Origin: an uncultured Eubacteriales bacterium
GTDB lineage: Bacteria > Bacillota > Clostridia > TANB77 > CAG-508
DNA length: 64,000 nucleotides
Reading direction: 5' to 3'
NCBI GenBank assembly: GCA_949289635.1
Contig: CASEOS010000001.1
Span: forward strand, 1 to 64,000
The notes under the pieces were generated by a model, which did no database searches, was not told where the DNA came from, and worked only from the letters and a program-made list of their open reading frames with translations. The stretch's first letter is position 1, and each line of letters starts with the position of its first letter. Below, piece after piece: positions 47,261 through 56,134 of the stretch. The translations under genes were made by a program, and so were the position numbers.

Positions 47261-48280
47261 TTATTGGCTAATCACTTGTTTTATCATTTCAGCTCTTTTG
47301 ATTTCTCTATCTAATCTTTCATATTGTTGTCCAAAATATTTTTGTAAATTACCTGGTTGTATGTATAAGTACAACTTTTGTATTTGTAAATCAGATAATT
47401 CTTTTAAGATTCCTAAATCTACTCCTAGTTTTACAGTAGATAATAGATTTTCTGCTTCTTCCATCGTAATCTTTTTACAATTTGTTAAAATTCCATAATT
47501 TCTATAAATTAAGTCTTCTACTTCAATTCCTTCATTTGCCAAAAATCTCCTAGCTTCTCTTTCTTGTTTGATAACTTTTTCTACAATAATCTTAATATTT
47601 TGTATAATTTCATTTTCTGTAATTCCTAATGTTTTCTTATTAGATATCTCATACATATCTCCTACGATATGACCTTCTTCATCATAAACACCTTTGATAT
47701 GAATACCAAAGTTATTAATCGCTTCTAATACTTTTTCTGTATTTCTTGTCTTAGCCAAACCTGGTAAATGTAATTTTACAGAAGCTTTTAAACCTGTTCC
47801 GATATTATTAGGACAAGCTGTTAAATAGCCATATTGTTTGCTAACTGAGTAGCCAAATATGTCTTCTATTTTTTTATCCATTTCAATCACTAAATTTAAT
47901 GTGCTTTCTAATTCTAATCCACTACTAAATACCTGAATTTTTAGATGATCGTCTTCTCCTATCATTATACAAATATTTTCTTCATCATTGACTAAAATAG
48001 CACCTATATTTCCTGATTCAAAAGCGAAATGATAATTAATCAATCCTTTTTCCACCAAACTTAATTTTGTAATATCATCCATGTCTTCTAGTTTCAAAAA
48101 TCTTAGTCCATATCCAATTTGATATATATTATCCTTTATTTTATTTTCCAATTCTTGTAATTCTTTTGGGCTCAAATGAAAGTTATATCCTTGTATATTT
48201 CTTGAAAAACGTATTCTTGTATTGATTGCTATATCTGATTCTTTTCCACTTTGTAAATACCAATTCATTCTATTTATCAT
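47261..48280 (-). CDS. mcsB: Protein arginine kinase McsB
   Basis: McsB phosphorylates arginines and so marks proteins for ClpCP. Phosphagen-kinase motifs are present: INTRIRFSRNIQGYNF near the start, LTACPNNIGTGLKASVKLHLPG (described, the nucleotide-binding Cys is in TACPNN), and EEARRF-like QEREARRFL. At 339 residues it is the normal length. It is third in the ctsR-mcsA-mcsB-clpC operon. Confidence 0.95.
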   Translation of the reverse strand: MINRMNWYLQSGKESDIAINTRIRFSRNIQGYNFHLSPKELQELENKIKDNIYQIGYGLRFLKLEDMDDITKLSLVEKGLINYHFAFESGNIGAILVNDEENICIMIGEDDHLKIQVFSSGLELESTLNLVIEMDKKIEDIFGYSVSKQYGYLTACPNNIGTGLKASVKLHLPGLAKTRNTEKVLEAINNFGIHIKGVYDEEGHIVGDMYEISNKKTLGITENEIIQNIKIIVEKVIKQEREARRFLANEGIEVEDLIYRNYGILTNCKKITMEEAENLLSTVKLGVDLGILKELSDLQIQKLYLYIQPGNLQKYFGQQYERLDREIKRAEMIKQVISQ

Positions 48281-48331
48281 CCTTTCTTAACATTTTCTAT
48301 ACTTTCTTTATAAAATCTATCTTGTATCAAG

Positions 48332-48355
48332 AACTAAAAAACTATTTTTTAGTTT
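48332..48355 (-). terminator. Hairpin between mcsA and mcsB
   Basis: AACTAAAAAA and TTTTTTAGTTT form an AT-only stem in the 103-base gap. It may reduce read-through into mcsB-clpC. Confidence 0.4.
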
Positions 48356-48383
48356 AACATTATACCATATCATAAAATCAATC

Positions 48384-48947
48384 TTATTGATTTTCTTCCA
48401 TTTTTTTAATTTCATCTCTTAATTTTGCTGCATCTTCATAACGTTCTTCTTTGATTGCTTGTTTTAAATCTTCTTTTAGCCCTTCTAATTTTTCTTCTGG
48501 AGTTTCTTCTTTTTTATTTTGCACATTATTCTCTTTTCTTTCCTGTCTTTCTTCTATTTTCTTATCAATACTTTTTCCTAATCTTCCTACATGGCGATTA
48601 CTACTTTGAATTCTTCTAATAATTGGATCTAATCTATCTTGGAAAACATCATAGCAATTTGCACATCCTACTCTTCCCGTATGTGCTATATCTTCAAATG
48701 TATATCCACAATGATCACATTTTAATGTTTTTAATTCATTAAACATTGGCATGAATTCTGTATTTGAAAAATCTTCTAAGAAATCTCCGAAAAAGCTTGA
48801 AAAATTAATTGGCATATCTAATCCAATTTCACCAATTCCTAATTTTTTGCTACATTCTTCACATAAATTCAATTCTCTTCTGACCCCATTTATATTTTCT
48901 GAATATCTTACGTTTGCTTCTCTTTTTTTACAATTATCACACAACAT
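48384..48947 (-). CDS. mcsA: McsA, activator of the McsB kinase
   Basis: A 187-residue zinc protein. Two pairs of CxxC motifs are visible (MLCDNCKKREA, NLCEECSKK, LKCDHCGYTF and VGCANCYDVF). The C-terminus has a UVR motif (IKEERYEDAAKLRDEIKKME). It stimulates McsB and modulates CtsR. It starts 13 bases downstream of ctsR. Confidence 0.95.
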   Translation of the reverse strand: MLCDNCKKREANVRYSENINGVRRELNLCEECSKKLGIGEIGLDMPINFSSFFGDFLEDFSNTEFMPMFNELKTLKCDHCGYTFEDIAHTGRVGCANCYDVFQDRLDPIIRRIQSSNRHVGRLGKSIDKKIEERQERKENNVQNKKEETPEEKLEGLKEDLKQAIKEERYEDAAKLRDEIKKMEENQ

Positions 48948-48960
48948 AATGATTCCTCCT

Positions 48961-49416
48961 TTATTCTATATTTAATAACATATTTTTAAATATCTTTGCT
49001 CTTAATTTATCTTTTACATCTTTTGCTAACAACAATACATTATCACTTGTTGCCACTTTTAAGAGCTTTGCTTCTTCTTTAGTGATTAAATCATAAGTTA
49101 GAAAGTCACTAATGAGTATATCCACATCATTAGAAGTCATTTCCTCTCCAATATTTTTAATAATGTGCATAAAATAATCTGACTTTGTATTATTGACTTT
49201 TTTTATGGTAATATGACCTCCACCACCTCTTTTGCTTTCTACATAATATCCTTGAGATGGTTTAAATCTTGTTGATATAACATAATTAATTTGTGATGGT
49301 ACACAATTAAAATGTTCTGCTAATTCATTTCTTTGTATTTCTACTAATTGATTATCATCATCAAATAAATCTTTTATAAATTCTTCTATGATATCTGACA
49401 TTCGCATTGGTCTCAT
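48961..49416 (-). CDS. ctsR: Heat-shock repressor CtsR
   Basis: CtsR represses class III heat-shock genes and is inactivated by heat and McsB. The N-terminal winged helix contains VEIQRNELAEHFNCVPSQIN and the glycine-rich wing VESKRGGGGHITI. A C-terminal dimerisation domain follows. At 151 residues it is typical. A CtsR box lies directly upstream, so the operon is autoregulated. Confidence 0.95.
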   Translation of the reverse strand: MRPMRMSDIIEEFIKDLFDDDNQLVEIQRNELAEHFNCVPSQINYVISTRFKPSQGYYVESKRGGGGHITIKKVNNTKSDYFMHIIKNIGEEMTSNDVDILISDFLTYDLITKEEAKLLKVATSDNVLLLAKDVKDKLRAKIFKNMLLNIE

Positions 49417-49422
49417 CTCCTT

Positions 49423-49445
49423 TTTGACTTTGACTTTCTTTGACC
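49423..49445 (-). promoter_or_regulatory. CtsR box
   Basis: On the minus strand GGTCAAAGAAAGTCAAA (49445-49429) matches the RGTCAAANANRGTCAAA operator perfectly. A third heptad, AGTCAAA, overlaps at 49429-49423. TATAAT (49460-49455) lies just upstream, so bound CtsR would block the promoter. Confidence 0.93.
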
Positions 49446-49567
49446 TACATTTCTATTATACTCCCTTTTTATATTTTTTCAACTTTATTTTTATTTGCTT
49501 TTTTGACATTTTATAGTAAATATTCTTATTTTAAATAATTTTTATTAATTTTTATACTTTTTTCTCA

Positions 49568-49804
49568 TTATTTTTCACTTTTTCTTTTATTTCTGTTGTT
49601 TTTTCCTTTTGTCATATTATGCAATTCTTCTGCCCTTTCTTTTTGATTTGATAAAGAAATCCATGCAAAATAGGATGAAATAAACTCTCCATATTTTGTG
49701 CTATCTTCTCCCACTTCATATTTTTCTTCTAGATTACCATTAATTCTATGTTCAAAGTCTTCATGACTCTTTTTATCAAATTCTCTTGACTTTTTATTAT
49801 CCAT
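49568..49804 (-). CDS. Small charged protein of unknown function
   Basis: The likely start is ATG 49804 (MDNKKSREFDKKSHEDFEHR, 78 residues), which has AGGAAG upstream; an in-frame ATG at 49876 would give 102 residues but has no ribosome binding site. The protein is hydrophilic with a lysine/arginine-rich C-terminus (TKGKNNRNKRKSEK) and no membrane segment. I do not recognise the family. Confidence 0.55.
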   Translation of the reverse strand: MDNKKSREFDKKSHEDFEHRINGNLEEKYEVGEDSTKYGEFISSYFAWISLSNQKERAEELHNMTKGKNNRNKRKSEK

Positions 49805-49953
49805 AAAAAAATGCACTTCCTTTTTATTTGTTACTATTTCATTTTGAATAATAACTTCTATTTTAGGTATGTGCATTTTTTTCTTTTTTATTCACTTAAA
49901 TGATTTTTTGTTATTATGAACTGAAAATTTTATAAAATTTTTAGTTATTCAAA

Positions 49954-50538
49954 CTACATATTTTTCGCCAATATTCTCTTCTCTAAATAGTTTAGTGTTG
50001 TCTCTATTTTATGTAGTCTTGCTTCATAAGATTCATGTGCAATTTTATTACTTAAGATTTCTTCATCTAATTTCTTTTCTATTTTTTTAAACCTTTGGTC
50101 TAAATATTTTATTAAATTTTGAAATTCTGCTGCAATTTCTCTACTTTGTTTGCTAATTGCTTCTTCAATTTTCTTGTCCATCGCTTTTAATAAACGTTTT
50201 TCTTGTTCTGCTAACTTTTGATCAAATCTTTCTTCTAATGCTGATAATTTTTGGTCAAATTTTTCTTCTAATGCTAATAATTTTTGGTCAAATCTTTCTT
50301 CTAATGCTGATAATTTTTGGTCAAATCTTTCTTCTAATGCTGATAATTTTTGATCAAATTTTTCTTCTAATGCTAATAATTTTTGATCAAATTTTTCTTC
50401 TAGCTCATCTACCTTTGCTTCCAAATTATCTACTTTTGTTTCTAAAATGTCTACTTTCTTTTCTAATGTATCTACTTTTGTTTTTATTTCTCTTATTTCT
50501 TGCAAAATAAGTTCTAAAGTTTCCTGCATATTCCTCAC
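49954..50538 (-). CDS. Coiled-coil protein with tandem 11-residue repeats
   Basis: A 194-residue all-helical protein. Heptad-like stretches at the N-terminus (KVDTLEKKVDILETKVDNLE) lead into six 11-residue units of the form EE-K/R-FDQKL-L/S-AL, then a longer coiled coil and a C-terminal RILAKNM. In DNA the units are 33 bp direct repeats at about 50205-50402. Eleven-residue periodicity favours a nearly straight coiled coil. Length variation by slippage is likely. GGAGG lies upstream of the ATG. No partner is evident from the neighbours. Confidence 0.7.
   Translation of the reverse strand: MRNMQETLELILQEIREIKTKVDTLEKKVDILETKVDNLEAKVDELEEKFDQKLLALEEKFDQKLSALEERFDQKLSALEERFDQKLLALEEKFDQKLSALEERFDQKLAEQEKRLLKAMDKKIEEAISKQSREIAAEFQNLIKYLDQRFKKIEKKLDEEILSNKIAHESYEARLHKIETTLNYLEKRILAKNM
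50205..50402 (-). repeat. Six 33 bp tandem repeats inside the coiled-coil gene
   Basis: Each unit reads near GATCAAATTTTTCTTCTAA in plus-strand order with few substitutions, keeping the reading frame. The units are almost identical, which suggests recent expansion. Confidence 0.85.
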
Positions 50539-50857
50539 CTCCTTGAATAGAATAATTTTAAAGTGAATCCTAAGATTTAAAAAATAAGATTAGATAAAAA
50601 AACAAGATTGGAATTTTCTAAGCGACAAAATTGCTCTATAAACTTAAAATCTTCTATAATAATCTATTAAAAAATTCTCACATTTCATAAAATAAATTTC
50701 TATGAATATAAAAAATTAGAACAAAAAATTTTAATTGAATAAAAATGATGAACTGATTATATTATCTTTTATATAAAAAGTCAACAAAATTTTCTATTTT
50801 TATAAGAAACTTTTTAGTCTTTTCTAACTTACCATTATCAACATAAAGGAGGATTTC
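50539..50857. other. Divergent intergenic region with a ylbJ promoter candidate
   Basis: AT-rich with no gene. On the plus strand TTGAAT (50735-50740) and TATATT (50758-50763) are 17 bases apart, 95 bases before ylbJ. The AAGGAGG of ylbJ is at about 50846. No sporulation-sigma consensus could be assigned with confidence. Confidence 0.4.
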
Positions 50858-51916
50858 ATGTTCCTAAAAAATAACTTTATTGTATTAAAATTAAAGAGAA
50901 ATTTTATCTCCCTTTTATTTTTACTATTTACACTTTCTATTTTAATATTTTCTAACGCTAATTTATCAGCTGTTAAATCTGGAATTAATCTTTGGGCTAC
51001 TTCTGTTGTTCCTTCTTTATTTCCTTTTTTTGTGGCAACAGAACTTTTAATGCATACAAATATTGTTTATTATATTGGAAATCTTTTAAATCGATTTATG
51101 AAACCTTTATTTAATGTTCGAGGTGAAGGTGCCTTTGCCTTTATTATGGGCATTATCAGTGGATACCCAATCGGTGCAAAAATTGCTACCAATTTTAGAA
51201 AAGAACATATTTGTACAAAAGAGGAATGTGAAAGACTTTTAAGTTTTACCAATAATTCTGGACCTTTATTCGTTATTGGCTCTGTTGGCATTTTGCTATA
51301 TCGAAATACCATGATTGGAATTTTATTATTTATGACACATTTACTTGCCTCTTTATCTGTCGGCATGATTTTTCGCTTTTGGAAAAAAACAAAAGATTGT
51401 GATTTACCTCCTTCCACTTCAAGAGCATATGCAAATACAAAAACACCAGCCTCTTTTTCTAACTTAGGTGAAATCTTATCAGAAAGTATTGTAAGCAGTA
51501 TAAAATCTATTTTAGTGATTGGTGGATTTGTTGTCATCTTTTCTTCTATCATTTCTATCCTAAAATCAAGTGGTATAACACATATAATAGAAACGATTGC
51601 AACACCATTTTTCAATTTTATACATATTTCACCTTCCTTTATTGAACCCTTATTTACAGGTTTTTTTGAAATTACAAACGGAATTAGCAATATTTCTAAT
51701 ATTGCTTGTAAAAAGCTTTCTATTAATATATTGATTACCGCCTTTTTACTTGGATTTGGTGGTATCTCTGTTTTGTTACAAGTACTTAGTATCACTTCCA
51801 AAAGTGACTTATCTATTAAACCATATATTTATGGAAAACTATTGCATGGAATCATAGCCGTTTTTTATACTTTTATATTAATGAACTTATTCCCTTTTTT
51901 CAATTTTGATTTATAA
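50858..51916 (+). CDS. ylbJ: Sporulation integral membrane protein YlbJ
   Basis: A 352-residue multi-pass membrane protein with the nucleoside-recognition (Gate) fold. The signatures GINLWATSVVPSLFPFFVAT, GIISGYPIGAKIATNF and TNNSGPLFVIGSVGILLY are typical of YlbJ, which is required for late spore-coat or heat-resistance steps in Bacillus. AAGGAGG precedes the ATG. It points to a sporulating ancestor or organism. Confidence 0.88.
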   Translation: MFLKNNFIVLKLKRNFISLLFLLFTLSILIFSNANLSAVKSGINLWATSVVPSLFPFFVATELLMHTNIVYYIGNLLNRFMKPLFNVRGEGAFAFIMGIISGYPIGAKIATNFRKEHICTKEECERLLSFTNNSGPLFVIGSVGILLYRNTMIGILLFMTHLLASLSVGMIFRFWKKTKDCDLPPSTSRAYANTKTPASFSNLGEILSESIVSSIKSILVIGGFVVIFSSIISILKSSGITHIIETIATPFFNFIHISPSFIEPLFTGFFEITNGISNISNIACKKLSINILITAFLLGFGGISVLLQVLSITSKSDLSIKPYIYGKLLHGIIAVFYTFILMNLFPFFNFDL

Positions 51917-52032
51917 CAATTTGCATTTTTGTAATATATTGCATTTATCTTAATATATTTTATTAGAATGATTTTTTGAAAATTTTATGTAAAAACATTT
52001 CTTGTATTTTGTATTTTAATGGAGGTTTTTTT

Positions 52033-52275
52033 ATGGAAAAAGATTTTAATTATTATCAACAACCTTTTATGGATTTTAATATGGGAAATCCCAATTTTGA
52101 TATGAATGAACTATATAAAGATCCTATGTTTAATCCTATCATGCAATATGAACAAGCTTTTAGTTATTATCGATATTTGTGTATGCAAATGGATTACAAG
52201 ATAAAATGTAAAGAATATGAAAAATTATGTGCTTCTTCTTCTAATTCTGAAAAAAGAGATAATAGAAATACATAA
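52033..52275 (+). CDS. 80-residue Tyr/Asn/Met-rich protein
   Basis: From ATG 52033, preceded by GGAGG, the protein reads MEKDFNYYQQPFMDFNMGNP and is rich in Tyr, Asn, Met and Phe, then has a helical part with several Cys (YLCMQMDYKIKCKEYEKLC). The composition and its position right after ylbJ suggest a spore-coat-type protein, but I recognise no family. An ATG at 51976 is in frame but lacks a ribosome binding site. Confidence 0.6.
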   Translation: MEKDFNYYQQPFMDFNMGNPNFDMNELYKDPMFNPIMQYEQAFSYYRYLCMQMDYKIKCKEYEKLCASSSNSEKRDNRNT

Positions 52276-52287
52276 AAAATTGCCAAA

Positions 52288-52407
52288 GATGATTTTAGGG
52301 ACGGAGCAAAAAATCATCACTATTAAAGATTAATTTATAATATAACATTAACTAAAACTATTAGTGATGATTTTTTGCTCCGTCCCTAAAATCACCTAAA
52401 ATCATCA
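52288..52407. repeat. Inverted pair of F1 hairpins between the 80-residue gene and uppP
   Basis: 52288-52319 and 52365-52407 are inverted F1 units (loop GGGACGGAGC). The right unit has the same extra TGATTTTAGG duplication as the copy at nrdG. It supplies the uppP stop codon. Confidence 0.85.
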
Positions 52408-53256
52408 TGCAAAAAAGAAATATGCTAACACAATAATTCCTAATATAATTCTATAATATCCAAACACTTTAAAGTCATGTTTTTTAATATAATTCATTAG
52501 GAATTTAATAACAAACATAGATATCACAAAAGATATTATCATTCCAACTAATAAGATAATAATTTCAGCTCCTGTAAATGCTAATCCAAATTTTACTAAT
52601 TTTAGTAAACTAGCCCCTAACATAGTTGGAATTGCTAAATAAAATGTAAATTCTGCAGCATTTGGTCTTGATAATCCAATTAATAATCCGCCAATGATGG
52701 TCGCTCCAGAACGTGAAGTTCCTGGAAAAATAGCTGCTAACAATTGAAATACACCAATGATTAAAGCATCTTTATATGTAATATCAGAATTTTTATCCTT
52801 TGCACCTTTTCTGTTTTTATTCCAATTTTCGATTACAATAAAGGCAATACCAAATACAATTAAAGCAATGGCTATGTAAGTTGGATTGTAAAATAAAGCT
52901 TCAAATGTTTCATCAAATAATAATCCAATAATCGCTGCTGGTACACAACCTACTAAAATCTTTCCCCACAGATTCATAATATTCTTGTCAAAGTAAGACA
53001 AAATCCCTGTTGGTTTAATCGCTTTTTCTTTATGTTTCGTAAATGGCCATATATTCTTGAAGTATAATATTACAACTGCTAGAATTGCTCCTAATTGAAT
53101 AACTACTTGAAACATTGACCAAAATTCTGGTGAAACATTTTCAAACTTTAAAAACTGTTCCACTAATATCAAATGTCCTGTACTACTAATTGGTAACCAT
53201 TCTGTAATTCCTTCTACTATTCCGAATATAATAGATTTTATAATATCTAAAAACAT
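52405..53256 (-). CDS. uppP: Undecaprenyl-diphosphatase
   Basis: UppP (BacA) recycles undecaprenyl diphosphate for cell-wall synthesis and gives bacitracin resistance. Motifs: EGITEWLPISSTGHLIL near the N-terminus and FPGTSRSGATI in the active site; about eight membrane segments. I start at ATG 53256 behind AAGGAG (283 residues). The longer frame adds MCPLTLNKGERKD, translated from an F6 repeat. The TGA stop is the first codon of an F1 repeat. Confidence 0.94.
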   Translation of the reverse strand: MFLDIIKSIIFGIVEGITEWLPISSTGHLILVEQFLKFENVSPEFWSMFQVVIQLGAILAVVILYFKNIWPFTKHKEKAIKPTGILSYFDKNIMNLWGKILVGCVPAAIIGLLFDETFEALFYNPTYIAIALIVFGIAFIVIENWNKNRKGAKDKNSDITYKDALIIGVFQLLAAIFPGTSRSGATIIGGLLIGLSRPNAAEFTFYLAIPTMLGASLLKLVKFGLAFTGAEIIILLVGMIISFVISMFVIKFLMNYIKKHDFKVFGYYRIILGIIVLAYFFFA

Positions 53257-53282
53257 ATCTTTTCGCTCTCCTTTATTTAATG

Positions 53283-53352
53283 TCAGGGGACACACCTTAC
53301 CTTTGGGTCATTTCTACTTAGGTTAATGTCCCCTCCCCTTGTGATTTATTGT
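53283..53352 (-). repeat. F6 repeat, copy 3
   Basis: GGGGACACACCTTACCTTTG ... GGTTAATGTCCCC with the TCCCCTTGTGATTTA tail, as in the two copies near 17.7-17.9 kb. It lies between dpaA and uppP and supplies the dpaA TAA stop. Confidence 0.8.
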
Positions 53353-54212
53353 TCATTTTTCCTCATACATATTGTTTTATAATATCTTTCATATATTTTG
53401 CTGATGTCACCGGTGCTGATTTTCCGTGGTAATCCTAATGCTTCTATAAAATTTAATTTTTCTTGTTCTGCTATTTTTCTATCGATTCCATAAGGCTTGG
53501 AAGCTAAGTCAATTACTAAGGTTTCTTTCTTAATTTCCTTTAATTCTTCTTTCAATATTATTTTAGGAATTGTGTTTATGATTATATCATACTGTTTCAA
53601 TTTTGTACAATTTTTTTGTGAATTTTCTATTTTTGTCGTTTCATATCCATATGCTATTGCCCATGCCTTTTCTATTTCATTTGTTGTCATACAAGTAACT
53701 TTAGTAGATAGACCTTTTAGCTTATATGCTAAAACCTTTCCAATTCTTCCAAATCCCATAATTAAGCAATTGCTATTTTGTAATATTTTGTTTGTATTTT
53801 TTAAAATAATTTCAATTGTAGCTTCTGCAGTCGGGATTGCATTTAAGATGGCAAATTCCTCTTTTTGCATAAAGTCAATTACTTGATTATGTTTTCTATG
53901 TAATTCCTCTTTTAATTCTTGATGCATATTTCCAACAAATATATTTTTATTTTCTAAATAATAAAATAGTTCTCTAGTTGCAATATTTTTATTAGAAAAT
54001 GGCATGTTGACATACTGATTATCCTTAGAAAATGGGATTGGTAAAACAATATTACTAGAAGTTTTAATCATTTCATCATATTTTTCACATTCCTTAAACT
54101 TTTCTAACTTATCAAATCCATATAGTTTTACTTCATGCTTTTCTCTAGCTAATATCTTTGCCAAGTAAAAAGTTCTTAAATCTCCTCCTATAAGACAAAA
54201 ATTCGTACTCAT
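53346..54212 (-). CDS. dpaA: Dipicolinate synthase subunit A
   Basis: DpaA (SpoVFA) forms the spore-core compound dipicolinic acid together with DpaB. The N-terminal signature CLIGGDLRTFYLAKIL and the NAD-binding CLIMGFGRIGKVLAYKLKG are present. I start at ATG 54212 behind GAAGGAGG (288 residues). The flavin subunit gene dpaB normally follows directly; here the next gene is uppP, so dpaB is elsewhere or absent, or another flavoprotein takes the role. Confidence 0.85.
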   Translation of the reverse strand: MSTNFCLIGGDLRTFYLAKILAREKHEVKLYGFDKLEKFKECEKYDEMIKTSSNIVLPIPFSKDNQYVNMPFSNKNIATRELFYYLENKNIFVGNMHQELKEELHRKHNQVIDFMQKEEFAILNAIPTAEATIEIILKNTNKILQNSNCLIMGFGRIGKVLAYKLKGLSTKVTCMTTNEIEKAWAIAYGYETTKIENSQKNCTKLKQYDIIINTIPKIILKEELKEIKKETLVIDLASKPYGIDRKIAEQEKLNFIEALGLPRKISTGDISKIYERYYKTICMRKNEQ

Positions 54213-54337
54213 AAAATCCTCCTTCTTATACATTATAGTATAGTTATAAACTTTTATGAGTACTTTTTATGATATTGGAATTTTAACTCTTATATTTTCT
54301 TATTTAAGATTTTCCTTATACAACCCAGATTATCTCC

Positions 54338-55576
54338 CTATTTTTGCCTTTCATCTGACTGTCTTTCTATATTTTCTAAATTGATATTTTTACCATTTTT
54401 TTCTTTTGCATTTTTCTTTAATAAATTAATATCATTATAGCTTAAGTGTCTTGTGATATCTACCATTTCTTCTAAATGTTCTTTTGCCTTTATCTCTTTT
54501 TCTGTTAATTTCATTTCCTTTTCTTCTTGCTCTTCTAAGTTAAATGGAATAGAAATTCTTGCCATAATCGGTATAAATAATGGTTCTTTCCTTACTTTTT
54601 CTACTATTTTTTTAGAAGCAATATCAATTGCCGTATTTACATAGTTGATAGCAGTTTCTTTGTCGCCTTTCATTAAGTATATTTTAGCCAATTCATAATA
54701 AGCATCTGCTGATAATTCATCTTCTTCTATGGATTCTAAAAATCTTTTTTCTGCTTCTTCTAAATCTTTATAAATTAATGCAATTTCTGCTAAAGAATAT
54801 TTGGCATTATATAGCAAAGAATTAATTTCAGCTGCTTTTTCATAGCAGATTTTAGCATTTTGAAAATCATTTAACATTGTATAAGCAATTCCTAGATTAT
54901 AGTTTATTTCGTAACTGCCAGGATTATATTTTAAAGCTTCCTGATAAACATTAACTGCTTCTTTATACATTTCCTTAGAAATTAAAATATCTCCCAATAA
55001 TTCTGTTGCTTTATACATATCTGGCTTTTTATTTAACAAATTAAATAACATCTCTGTTGCTTCATCTTTTTTATCTAGCTGATTTAATAATTCTGCTACT
55101 TTATAATAAGATTGATAATCTTTTTTATTAATATCAATTGCTTGTACATATTCATCAATGGATTTTCGCATTCCACCTTCTTTTTCATATAGTTCTGCAA
55201 GCATTTTATGCCCTTTATAACTATCTGGTATTTTGGAAACTAAATTTAGTAAAGCCTCTTTTGCTTTTTTGTCATTCCCCACTGTCAAATATATTCTTGC
55301 TATTGCTATATTCATGATTTCAATTAATGTCATGCCTCTCTTTTCTATTATGATGACAATTCCTGGTATAACAATCGAAACCACATATTTTAATATATTT
55401 AAAAGCATATTTAATTCTATGAAAAGTGCAAACCCTAAAAAGTTTAGTGCAATTCCAATTGCTTCTAATATTAAAATGACAATATAACTTGTATCATTGT
55501 TTTTTATCATTTTAAAGAACATGTATACAAAAATTGCAAGTGAAACAACTGTAAATATAAATTGTTCTATTATCAT
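54338..55576 (-). CDS. Membrane-anchored TPR protein
   Basis: The 412-residue protein has two to three N-terminal membrane segments (within 1-80) followed by about seven tetratricopeptide repeats (100-340; for example YNPGSYEINYNLGIAYTMLN and ADAYYELAKIYLMKGDKETA) and a charged C-terminal tail. It is probably a scaffold at the membrane. No catalytic motif is present. The next gene on the strand is rnhA, upstream. Confidence 0.8.
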   Translation of the reverse strand: MIIEQFIFTVVSLAIFVYMFFKMIKNNDTSYIVILILEAIGIALNFLGFALFIELNMLLNILKYVVSIVIPGIVIIIEKRGMTLIEIMNIAIARIYLTVGNDKKAKEALLNLVSKIPDSYKGHKMLAELYEKEGGMRKSIDEYVQAIDINKKDYQSYYKVAELLNQLDKKDEATEMLFNLLNKKPDMYKATELLGDILISKEMYKEAVNVYQEALKYNPGSYEINYNLGIAYTMLNDFQNAKICYEKAAEINSLLYNAKYSLAEIALIYKDLEEAEKRFLESIEEDELSADAYYELAKIYLMKGDKETAINYVNTAIDIASKKIVEKVRKEPLFIPIMARISIPFNLEEQEEKEMKLTEKEIKAKEHLEEMVDITRHLSYNDINLLKKNAKEKNGKNINLENIERQSDERQK

Positions 55577-55597
55577 TTTACATCTCCTCTTCTTTGT

Positions 55598-56035
55598 TTA
55601 TTCTAAATTCTTAATTGCATTTCTTGCCATTTCATCACATCTGTTATTAAATTCATTATCACTATGCCCTTTTACCTTAATAAATTTTACCTTATGTGTT
55701 TTTGTCAAAGCATATAATTCTTGCCAAATTTCTTTATTTTTAACTGGTTCTTTTCCTGATGTTTTCCAGTCATTTTTTATCCAATTATATATCCACCCTT
55801 GATTAAAGGCATTTACAACATAGGCACTATCACTATATATTTCTACTTCACAAGGAAACTTCAATAATTTAAGTGCTTCAATAACAGCTGTTAATTCCAT
55901 TACATTGTTCGTTGTATTTTTTTGTCCTCCTGATATTTCTTTTGTGTTTTCTTTATACATTAAAATAGAACCCCATCCACCAGGTCCTGGATTTCCTGAA
56001 CATGCACCATCTGTATATATAATAACCTTTTCCAT
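55598..56035 (-). CDS. rnhA: Ribonuclease HI
   Basis: RNase HI removes RNA from RNA-DNA hybrids. Catalytic Asp and Glu residues are in [30 protein letters not shown] and [11 protein letters not shown]; the late Asp is in [10 protein letters not shown] start at ATG 56035 (145 residues) with AGAAAGG upstream. Confidence 0.93.
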   Translation of the reverse strand: MEKVIIYTDGACSGNPGPGGWGSILMYKENTKEISGGQKNTTNNVMELTAVIEALKLLKFPCEVEIYSDSAYVVNAFNQGWIYNWIKNDWKTSGKEPVKNKEIWQELYALTKTHKVKFIKVKGHSDNEFNNRCDEMARNAIKNLE

Positions 56036-56134
56036 AAAAAAACCTTTCTTCATTGTTTTTTACTTTTTTTTATGATAACATTATATCAGTAAATGACAAA
56101 TTATACAATATTTTTAAGAAAGGAAGTTGGGAAA

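Noticed and set aside
50205..50402. Direct repeats resembling a CRISPR array
   Set aside because: The 33 bp units are contiguous without spacers and encode in-frame 11-residue repeats.
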